64,000 nt of DNA, taken from contig NC_087387.1 of the NCBI RefSeq assembly GCF_963675165.1, forward strand, positions 3,932,990 through 3,996,989, in the 5' to 3' direction. Numbering within the stretch: the stretch's first letter is position 1; the number at the start of each line of letters is the position of its first letter. Made by a program: the position numbers and the translations under genes. Origin of the DNA: Halichondria panicea (lineage: Eukaryota > Porifera > Demospongiae > Suberitida > Halichondriidae). This document shows, piece by piece, positions 50,901-62,900 of this stretch. The notes under the pieces are model-generated. The model worked only from the letters and a program-made list of their open reading frames with translations. It searched no databases and was not told the origin of the DNA.

Positions 50901-53900
50901 ATCCACACAAAAGTAAGCAACACAGTCATGCATAATTATGCAGCGTGTGACAATAGCTGTTTGCAGGCACTGCAGTATTGTCTAATGGTTAATAATTATA
51001 ATTATGACACCTACTGAATTTGAACACAGGTATAGAGCGCTTGTTAAAGTGGACAAAGTCGAATTGTCAGATGCTCCACTGACAATGAGTTTCTATCTTG
51101 AGAAGGCCTTTACGCATGGAAGTATAATAATAGGGAGCAATAATACAACCCCTGAATAGTGGGCGTGGGCTACCTATGACTCAGTTCTCAACTAGAGCAT
51201 TGAAGTGCTAACCCTCGGCTGTTGACACGAATAAATAAAACCAGAGGAGTGTTTAGTTATAGAAGCAACAAACTACAATTCTACTTTTTTGATAGAGAGA
51301 TCTACCTCGACAGGGTTTCATCTAGGTTTTGGGGGGGGGGGAAGTTCACCCCCCCCCCCTGCTCAAGTACCCTCGCGAAAATAAGCCCATCTTGAATAAA
51401 CTTGATTTGATTATACGCCCACCCAGAATAAAGAGTGTGCATGCGCAGTTATAATGCTAAATGCCACATGTTTAGTATATGTTCGCGGTACACGCTTAAT
51501 CCGCGAAAACCACGAACATTTATACCCTCAAAATTTACCCGCTATACGGTATACTCATGCATTCATTGTTGTTGTCAATGAAATGTCACACTAATATATA
51601 CTATACTATATATGACACTATAATTATTATATAATGTATTGAAATGAAAATACAATTTAAGGATTGTCATAGAGCTAAGTGTAAGCCTCGATTTGAAGCC
51701 GCAGGTGGGCGCATATTTGAGTGAAACTCACTGCTAGCGATTTAACGTAAGTCTAAATTTTTTGCAGAAAAGGGTGGGCGTATTTTCGCGAGGGTACGGT
51801 ATCTATACACTCTAAATGACTTACATTGTTCTGACTGTTCACTTGAGCCCCCACAGAAACCATGTGGGGATGAGCGCGCATGCGCATTGCATCCACAGGA
51901 ATAATTAAAGGGTGTGTCCAAAGAGATCAAGTTCACAATGGCTACTATAGCTAGCAGTTTTAACAGATCTTTTCTGACTCTTGTAGCTAACAAAAAGCTA
52001 GCGCTTTAATGCAAGGCTAACTCACATGTGTTGAATAGAAAGTTTGCGCAAACAGATGATGCTATGAAAGATTCTGAAGAGACTGCAACAGTCTTCAATG
52101 TGAGTCAAACTAGCCATAACTCGAGAAAGAAGCTTTAGTTTGCTCATCCACGAATCAAAATCCAAGAGAACGTGCATGACTAGAAGCCTATAGAAACTGT
52201 TAGTTTTCGTCGCATTGCAACCGTTGAGCAGTTACAGCTGGAATACACACACATACACAGACACAGACACAGTCAGCTTTACTTGTACCCTCGTGCGGCT
52301 ACGCCTCAAGGCATAATTAATTATTATTAGCCTAGTTTTTAGTTTAAACGTTGTTTTGCAGGGGGGGGTCAAATTTATTTTTGTCAATTTTGCTCAGATA
52401 AGCAGAGATAAGTCTCAATGCCCTCGAGAACAAGCTGCTCATGATATCGAGTCTAGCACAAGAGCAAGACTTTTGATTGTATCTCTGCTTTAGAGCAAAA
52501 TTGGCGAAAATATAATTTAATCCCCCCCCCTGCAAATAACGTTTTAAACTAACAGACACAAAAAACTAGGATTGAAATAGTCTGCAAGAGAGTTTAAGAA
52601 AACTTAACATTCTCTCGTTAATTATACTATGCACAAATAAATTGAGCCCCTTAGAAACAAGTAGTTTCACAACACTGAGATGGTCTTTTTGAGAAGCTAT
52701 CATAAGAGGGTTAGTGCCATTCTGAAAAAAGGACGTAAAATAATTATAGATAACTGCATAATTTTCGAGGCGCTTAATTTTTGCTGTTTTCAAGGGTTAG
52801 CAATCCTACACGAATACTTCGCTAGTCAAGAGAGTCATTGACAGATGGTTTTAAAACGAAACAACATTGCATGTGTCTAGTTTGAAATGGACGGCTATAA
52901 ATAATTATAACTACAGCACTGAGGTGCTAACCCTCGGGTGTTCACATGAATAATAAAGATCTATTAACTGAAAGAGTGTTAATTATAACTAAGCAGCAAG
53001 TAACAGGAGCTGTAGAGACATGCGGAAACTTTTGAGAACAGAGTTTTAGCAGTCATGCATGACTAGGATCACAGCAAAAAAAATCTGGAGTCTCAGAAAT
53101 ATGGCTCCTGTGAGGGAGGCTCATTTAATTATTAAAGAAGAACATCACCTCAGCCAAAAAAGCAAATTAAGGCCGCGTGTTGCTTGTAAGCCCTGCAGCC
53201 AAGTTCAAGCTTCTTAGCTTTTATGTGATGCTTTAACATCAAAATGTGCAACAACAAAAACTAGTTGTGTGAAGGCTATCCATGCTGTAAACGAACCACT
53301 ATGGCATCCAGGTAAGCAGACTCAGACAAATAATGCAACCCCGCTGGTTAAATAATAATTAGGCATTTCTAATAATTATAATTATTGCTCCCCTAATTAA
53401 GTAATTGGGGGTAAAGACGTGGCCTAGCCACCAGTCATAGCCCATCGGACGAAAGTCCTACTCCCAAGGAATTGAAGCATGAACACATCAAGTGAGCGCT
53501 ATGGCACGAAGTAAAGATGCTGGGGAGGATTGACGAATTGTCCAACCCCTGCATTAGCACGTATGGCAAGCCATGTGGTTCAAAAATAGAAAGCACAAAA
53601 CGTACTGTTATTATGCCTAAAAACGTACGTGTTTTGGCTATAAACGTACGTGTTTCATTATACCGCTACGTCTTCCTGCAACGTAAGGTGTTTTATTATA
53701 AACGTACGTGTTTCATTATAAAGGTACGTGTCAGGTTATATCTAGCCTCGAATCCAGGCCGATATTTTAATCGGCCTGGTCTCGAGGCTAGGTTATATCT
53801 GAAACACCTAGCTAGTGACAGAGTAGCCTCGATTCAAGGCCGCCTGGAATCGAGGCTAGTGACAGAGAGACTTGCACAAAAAGCTAAAATGAAACACGTA

Positions 53901-56900
53901 CGTTTATAATAAAACACTTTATGTTGCAGGAAGACGTAGCGGTATAATGAAACACGTACGTTTATAGAAAACACGTACGTTTATAGCCAAAACACGTACG
54001 TTTTTAGGCATAATAACAGTACGTTTTGTGCTTTCTATTTTTGAACCACACGGCTTGCCATAAGCACGCTGCATAATAATTATTGATTGAGGCAAACTGA
54101 AGTAATAGCAAGATCAGTGTCAGCAGAGAGTTGTACAATAGTAAGGTCCTCGACCGAGCGAATCCTGGTGCTATGACCAGCGTAATGTAAGCCCCCCAGG
54201 AAAGTGCCTTACGAAACTGTGAGGGCAAATCGAGTACAGGGCAATGTGTGCTCACTGCGTGACTCCATGTCAGAGTGGAATTCGCTACTGATGCATGTGT
54301 CGCTGTATAGAGCAGTACATTATAGAGCAGCATCAGCAGGGCAGTATATTACAGAGCAGTACATTATAGAGCAGCCTCAGCAGGGCAGTATATTACAGAG
54401 CAGTACATTATAGAGCAGCCTCAGCAGGGCAGTATATTACAGAGCAGTACATTATAGAGCAGCCTCAGCAGGGCAGTACATTATAGAGCAGAGCAGAGCA
54501 GTACATTATAGAGCGCAGTATTATTATAGAGTAGAGCAGAGCAGAGCAGTATATAGTACAAGCCGTATGGGCACTGTGCAGGGGGCAGAATATTATAGAG
54601 CGGTATATATTATAGAGCAGAGCAGTATATTATAAGCCGTATAGGCACCGGGCAGGGCAGGGCATTAGGGAGCATAACAATAGATGGCATAGGCCATGCA
54701 TTAATAGAAGCAAATAATAATGGCCTTCAGGGCACACAGGCAGGGCATATGGCATAACCAATAGCAATAGCACAGCATTATGCGGGTGCACAAGTATAAT
54801 GAAGCAAATGAAAATTCATTTGCTACACCCTCCTAGTAAGCGAACTATAGGCACAACTCATAGGCACAACTCGAGAACCACGCACCATGCCACAAACCAA
54901 AATCCTGGAAACATGACCAGGAGCCCACAGAGAATCTCCAGTTGCATTTGCATGAGCAACTGTAGCAGTATACACACAGGTGCACTACCAACTACCTCGC
55001 TGCACACCGAGGCATAATAATTAGGGCAAGGCAGGGCGTACGATAGGGAAATGGTAGGGGCATAGCAAGCTGGGGATGGTATTTAGTACTGTATCATCTA
55101 TGCTAAAATGATGTTCAAAATAATTTATACCGGGTCTGTATCATAGAAATTGGGTGTGGTTTAACTACCATAAACTCTGCATTCCTCATGAACTCCCTTG
55201 CCTTGAGAGCGTACTATACTACATCTACCCAGCCAAAAAGAAGCTAGACATGCACTTGTTGCCAAGGGCATGCATGACAGAAGGGTGGGGTACAACATGC
55301 AGCTATAGGGAATGGTGTGAATTGATCAACTGTGATTATTGCTAAAAAGATTGCCAAAATAAAAAAAAAAGTCCATAATTAACTGCTATATACGCATGCT
55401 CTCATTGAAACAGTGCAGCCTTGCAGCTCTTTTCCCACTCTTGCAGCTAGCGTAGAATCTAGTGCAGAGCTAACTATACTTGCAACAATATTAGAAAGTT
55501 TTGCAACGCACCATTGCGCATGAGAACAAGGCATAATTATCAGTCCCAAACTTTCTGGCCATACGTCTACCGTACCATCGCGAGAATATCCCCACCCTTA
55601 GAAGTTTAAGCTTATTAGGGGACTGGGCGTTTAATCGCGAACGGCGAGTTTTCATTCATATACGCCCACCCTCGGCCTCAAATCGAGGCTTACACTTTGC
55701 TCTATGATAATTCTTTATTAGTATTTTCATTTCAATACATAGTACAGTTTGAATATTTCATTGTTAATCTCAGTACTCCGAGAAACATATGCTAACCTTG
55801 CACGTACAAACTAACTACACGTACAAACTTATATCCCATTACCGCAACACTCCTTGGAGGGTGAGCCGGACCATGACTGATGACTGCGTTAGCACGTTGC
55901 ATAATAATTATTGATCGAGGCAAGTGATAACCAATATAGGAAGCAAGGATCAGTGTCAGCATGCACCTAGAGATTTTAATACGATAGTAAGGTCCTCGAC
56001 CGTGCTGATCCTAGTGCTATAACCAGCCCTCAGGAAAGCACATTACGAAATTGGGAGGTAAACCGGGGCAAATTGAGTACAGGGCAATGTGTGCTCGCAG
56101 CGTGACTCCTTGTCAGAGTGGATTGGCTACAGATATGTTTCGCTGTGTAGCCGCTCAGAGCATAATGTGAGCCAAGTTAACAGCGTTAATTTTACGAGAA
56201 CGTATGCTGTGGGATTGGGTAGTACCGGATCCTAGTAAAAAACGCGTTGCAGGGCGGCTTGAGATTTTTGGTCCAAGCAGGGGATGTCAGGGGCGGATCC
56301 AGGAATTTTGAAAAGGGGGTGCAGTTTGAAGAAAATGTTCACTAAAAAAAAGGTCAACAGATTTTTTAAAGCCCAATCAGTGTAGCTTTTCTGATCATGG
56401 ATTGATTGATGACAGTATGAGATAAGCCCCGTTTACACGACACCTAATCCGGGTCGAATCCGGGTCAGATTTTTCTGAGTAGTGGGCATAGTCGAATGAT
56501 CACTAATTTCATTTGCGCAAACATTGGACTGATAGGAAGCTACAGGCTTACTCTAGAAACACCCACGAACATGTACAACACCTCAGAATTAGCCCTTTGT
56601 GCTTACTCACAGCTAAACAGCTTCTGACACAATCTGAACCACCTCCAAAGGTGGGTTGGCTAATCCGGATTAGAACCCCGATAAGGGCCGTTTACACAAA
56701 CGCGGTTATGTTTAATCCGGATTCCAACCCGGATTAAAGGCCTCGTGTAAACGGGGCTATACATAGTAGCAGGAGATAGCAGAAATAGATGATATCATAT
56801 TGCTCTTCAAAAGTCTACAACTAGAGATCTTCTGCTATTCTGCGTTCTGCTATAATTGATTGCTGGTCCTGCTTCTCTAAGCCACAACCACTTCGTGAGC

Positions 56901-59900
56901 TAGTTTTATTCGAGCTGGTCAGAAAGGGGGGGGGGAGCACATTCCCCTTGTGCCCTGCACTGGATCCGCCACTGGATGTCCAGTGTGGAGATTGTTATAA
57001 TTATCAGGGATTAGAAACGGATAGAGCACTCTCAAAGTCGAGGCTGTGCTGTAATATAAATAAAGTTCAAACTTCCTTTTAGATAGTAAACTTTCACTCT
57101 TGGTCCACAAGCAACATCAAACCACGAATAATGACCACGCGACTTATCTAGCCACTGTCTCTATACCACGCGACTTATCTAGCCACCAGGGAACCACTAT
57201 AACACTGACCCCACGAAGGTGCACATTATGCCAGATAATTTTGCGGCAAAAATGTCCCGGTGGTTTGCCTCGAATGCACGAGGTAGTACTGTAGTAAGGG
57301 TTATCGCAGCAGCTGAGTAAGCGCTATTATGGCTAGTGAGAAGATCAAGGGTTGATGACTACTGCCGTCCACATTCGGGATGGGCCTCACTATATTGTGT
57401 GTGTCAGATTGCAGATTTTCTCTCTAAATTTATTCATAGGAAGCTGTTAAGCTCGTCTGGTTCTTTCAAGAACTCAATAGAACTTCCTACAAAATGTATG
57501 CATCAAGATCTTTCAGCCAAGCCTGTGGTCAAACTCGTTTCCCGTTTCCACTAACAGTGTATGTCGAACGTAGACTCGCTAGCCAGCCCTTCCTTGGGAT
57601 AAGGGACTGGTGGATTGCCTACATGTATCTGAGAGTTGTGCCGATGGAATTTTAATGAGTTGCATGACATTATGTATGACATCATCCTATGGTTTGTATT
57701 TTACCAATGTCTGACGTGAGTGGGTTGCAAATGGTTACAAATAAGCTCCCCTTGCTTAGTTTGTGGCAAAGAAACCTAGAAATCATGAGAACTGGTAGTA
57801 TAAGGCTACTGTCCATCCCCACATACTCTAGATTTCAAAAATAGCAATGTAAGCCGGATCAAGACAAGTGGTGCAAATCATCTACATACTAAAAGTTTTG
57901 CTAAGTTCGCCGTCACTGCTTGCTCATTTCATTTTGCACTAGCACAGTCTGCTCATCCATTATTTTGATTGATTGTCATGCATTCTACCACAAAGAAACT
58001 AATCGTGGGCGTAAGAATGTCACATGAAATTGATACTGCACTCTGATTGGTCATTACTAGATTCAGGTAACGGCAAAATTCTTAGATAGGCAATCCACCA
58101 GTCCCTTACCCCAAGGAAGGCGAGTCTATGTCAAACGGCCTAGACTTTTATGCTGTTCTTTTAGGTGTGCCATGGTGTTTGTTGGCCGAGCAGAATATGT
58201 GATCCGTGTGGCCATGGGCAATGTACTATTGGCCAGTTTGCCTTGAAATTTGCTTGTTTAATGAGATATGGCATGTGAGAAACAGCGAATGCCTATATAC
58301 TCTTGCGTTTGTGAGGGTTGTGCGGTGTTACGTATCTAATTAATTAGAGGAATGCAACCCCGCTGGTTAAATAATAATAAGACATTTCTAATAATTATAT
58401 TGCTCCCCTAATTAACTACTTGGGGGTAAAGACGTGGCCTAGCCACCAGTCATAGCCCATCGGACGAAAGTCCTACCCCCAAGGAATTGAAGCATGAACA
58501 CATCAAGTGAGCGCTATGGCACGAAGTAAAGATGCTGGGAAGGATTGACGAATTGTCCAACCCCCTGCATTAGCCTACTGCATTAGCCTGCTGCATAATA
58601 ATTATTGATTGAGGCAAAGTAATACCAATAGGGAGCAAGATCAGTGTCAGCAGAGAGTTGTACAATAGTAAGGTCCTCGACTGAGCAAATCCTGGCGCTA
58701 TGACCAGTGTAATGTAAGCCCCCCAGGAAAGTGCCTTACGAAATTGTGAGGGCAAATCGAGTACAGGGCAATGTGTGCTCACTCCATGTCAGAGTGAAAT
58801 TCGCTACTGATGCATATGTCGCTGTATAGAGCAGTACATTATAGAGCAGCCTCAGCAGGGCAGTATATAATTATGGCGTACAGGGCACACAGACAGGGCA
58901 TATGGCATAAGCAATAGCAATAGCAGAGCATAATGCGGGTGCACAAGTATAATGAAGCAAATGAAAATCATTTTGCTACACCCTCCTACATGTAGTAAGC
59001 GAACTATAGGCACAACTCAAGAACAACGCACCACGCCACAAACCAAAATCATGGAAACATGACTAGGAGCCCACAGAGAATCTCCAGTTGCACTTGCATG
59101 AGCAGCTGTAGCAGTCTACACGCAGGCGCACTACCAACTACCTCACTGCGCACCGAGGCACAGATGGGTGGGGCTCGCTAAACACCAGGAATTAAGGCTG
59201 GAAAATGGGTGGGGCTCATATTGCTTGGATAGAAGCTTAGTAATGTCTACAAGCTATACGAACAAGCTTGCCGTTCTGTTAGCTAGTTCTATCCAAGGTG
59301 AGGTATAGCTTAGGTAGCAATTGTTTTTCATTTCAGTGGGTATAATTATAACACTTATAGTCCACTACATTCGAATTTATGGCAATGTAAATCTTTGGCC
59401 TCAGAGGTTTACTGTCATAAAGTATAATTATAGTGGAAATTATACTGGACAATATTACATAAATATGGTTTGTACATGTAGGAATAAACAACGTGATGAA
59501 AATTAGGATATGTTTACATTTTTACTGCATTTTGGGGTAACTGTCTAAGTCTATTGTATTAAGCAAAATCTATGAAGTACCCGTAATAATTATGACCTAA
59601 TCACCACTCACACTGTAACGTTTGACATCCAACTTAAAATAAGATCAACACAATAGTACATGAGAGAATATACGAACATGCAACCAGAAAACATGTGAAA
59701 AAAAATTCATAATCTAATTCAGAGGGCAAAATCTCCTACTGGAAGAGGAACGCCTTTGTTACCAACAAAAATATTTCCCACCCACACAAGACAACCGAAG
59801 AACTGTCAACTCTCTATAGCCTAAGAAAGAGATACATATACCCCCATGCATGGCGGAACAAAACAAGGAGAGGAGGAAAAGCCAGAACACATGCACAACC

Positions 59901-62900
59901 TGCCACACATGAAAATCAATACTGTATACAAGTCGATCATATACTGCCCATGCCCGAAACATAACAAGGCGTTTATAGAGCACTAAAGTTCTAATCCTCG
60001 GCTGCATGACATAAATAGATGTATACAAACCATGTAGAGGAGTGTTCATACACACAATAAAGAAGCAACAAACTACAATTCTACTTTTACTAGAGACCGG
60101 TAAAGGATCACCTCAGCTTCAAATGTGTAGCTTTACCTCGAATAAAGGTCGCGTGTAGAGCTAATTACACGGTACTTACACAGAAAGACAGAGTGAAAGA
60201 CATTATCAAGCGGAGGCTTGGTTAAGGCCGTTTCATAAATATTAGTCATAAATGAGAGTGCATTGCTCATTGTCTATTCATTGTCATTGTGTAATGGTTA
60301 TTCGAGTCCGGATAATAATTATGTCACTAAATGAAAAAAGTGCCCCAAGTATATAGGAGAGCTTTAATGCTCGTCGGCACTATATCTTTCCTATATTATA
60401 CTATAATTATGAGGCATTTTTATAATGCATGTGCATTAAACAATTTCCCCAGGTATATAATGCTCGGCACTAAATCTCTCCTATAATAATATGGATCATG
60501 TGTAATGATTGATGGCACTAAGTCTCTCCTATAATAATATGGATAATGTGTAATGATTGAGGGCACTAAATCTCTCCTATAATAATATGGGAGGTTCTTA
60601 ATGACTGAGGGCACTAATACTCTCCTATATTACTTTAGGAAGGATGCAATGCCCCTTGCATTAAACCTTTCCTATTATATCAGATATGACTATAGGAATA
60701 ATATGGTGTGCCCAGCACTAAAGTTCTCCTATAATAATATGGACAATGCCTAATGTCTGGGGGCACGAAGTCTCTCCTATAATAATATGGGGTATGCTTA
60801 ATATCTGAGGGCACTAAGTCTCTCCTAAATAACTATAGGAGATAATGTATCCTGTTAGCACTAACAACAATCATTAATAATATGCTTCAAATTTGTATGG
60901 TGAAGAAGGGACAATTAAACTAAACTATCAATGTCAAAAACTAATCAAGGCATAGTTCAAGAGGACGTCTTGCTTTCTTTGTCAGGGCACATGCAGGGAA
61001 AGGTAGAAAACTTTCCTGTGTTAAGCAGCTGAATATATGTCCTCGCATCTTCTTCTGGTTAAACAGCAAACTCGAAGGATCTTCCCCATATAACAATGAC
61101 ACACAAAAGGCGATTGCAAAGCACCCACAGTCCCTGCTGCCCTTTTGGCGCTGTACATAATTATGGTCTTTCTACCAGGCATTTTCCATAGAGCGACAGC
61201 ATCTGCTCTTTTAACTTCAGGTCGAGCTCCTTTGGCAGAAGGGAATCGAAGAGGAAGACGATGCCACTGCTAAGACTTGACAGTGCCCAATGATAAAAGG
61301 GTTAGTACCATTTTGAAAAAAGGACGTAAAATAATTGTAGATAACTGCATAATATTCGAGGCGCTTAATTTTTGCTGTTTTCAAGGGTTAGCAATCCTAA
61401 ACGAATACTTTGCTAACGGAAGACGCTCCATTTGATCAAATAGGGTGACATTTATTTAACGACACGCTCTTAGAGGCACTAGTTTCATCAAAATATCGTG
61501 CTATATAATTATGGTATAGCAGTCTGTCCATACTGCGTATATATATATCTGTTAAGTAAAGACAAACTCTAGAGAGTCATTGACAGATGAAAAATTAAAA
61601 CGAAACAACATTGCATGTGTCTAGTTTGAAAAGGATGGCTATAAATAATTATAACTACAGCACTGAGGTGCTAACCCTCGGCTGTTCACATGAATAATAA
61701 AGATCTATTAACTGAAAGAGTGTTAATTATAACTAAGCAGCAAGTAACAGGAGCTGTAGAGACATGTGGAACTTTTGAGAACAGAGTTTTAGCAGTCATG
61801 CATGACTAGGATCACAGCAAAAAAAATCTGGAGTCTTAGAAATATGGCTCCTGTGAGGTAGATTCATTTAATTATTAAAGAAGCAACATCACCTCAGCCA
61901 AATAAGTGTCTCAAATTAAGGCCGTGTGTTGCTTGTAAGTCCTTCAACCAATTTCAAGCTTCTTAGCTTTTATTTGATGCTTTAACATAAAAATGTGCAA
62001 CAACAAAAACTTGTTGTGTGAAGGCTATCCATGCTGTAAACGAACCACTATGGCATCAAGGTAAGCAGACTCAGAATTACACAGACAAACAAACCAACGG
62101 ACTACTATACCTGCTGACCGCAGCAGGGCCTCAGGTATAATTATCTTCTTAAAAAGAATCTACTCCAAAAGTGCATGGAGCATACTGCCATTGAGGTGTG
62201 TGTGTGTGTACAGCTATGTTTTGTTTGTACAATAATTATTATTGCTGTTACAGCTGAACCTCCATTACCGACCACCTTCGAAGAGTAACCACACACGATA
62301 AAACGGCCAAGAGCTCAGGTCTGGATTGAAACTACAATGACTTCAATGACTTCATGTAAAGCAACTTCTCAGGAGCGATCAACTTTCTACTCCGTATAAC
62401 GAGCAGTTTTCTAATCCCCCCGTCCCTACAGCCTTTTCAAAGCTTGTATATATGAGTTAGAGAAACGGTTAGCAAAGCTCCAATATTCATATGCAGGAAT
62501 TGATTCAGAGCACACACCTCTGTTCCCCAATGGTGTTTGTTTTATGGAGGTTCCACTATATTATTTTTGTATGAGCAAAATTACGTTACGAAATTAAGGT
62601 ACTTCCACGAAAAAATTAAGTGTGGTTCGAAATTTCACGCTATACAGAATATCATCCCGACAAAAAGAGACACATGCATATAATGACGGCACCGCAGGTG
62701 CTGATACCTCGGTGGATGTGTCAAAGCTACATAACATAAATCTACTAGCGATTGCTAATACACACAGATATCATAATTTTCTTACGGTAATTTTGCTGCA
62801 TATAACCACAGGGAAACTCAAAGAGTGGGAAATGATGGACAATCCCCTCAGCTAAGATGCTTTATTAATTGTAAAAAGAATGTGTACAAAAAATTAATGG

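Larger units (their letters stand above)
50045..51298. repeat. Segmental duplicate, copy 2 of 3
   Basis: Parallel with 39181-40421 and with 62875 onward. It carries the exons 50365 and 50547. Position 50875-50882 reads ATAATTAT where the other two copies read ATAT. Confidence 0.9.

Noticed and set aside
53517-53909. Plus-strand open frame of 130 codons
   Set aside because: It runs through the arms of the fold-back element; the repeated NVRV-like blocks are translations of AACGTACGTG.
60420-60614. Minus-strand repetitive open frame (YYYRRDLVPSI blocks)
   Set aside because: It is a translation of the minisatellite units; unit length varies and breaks the frame outside this stretch.
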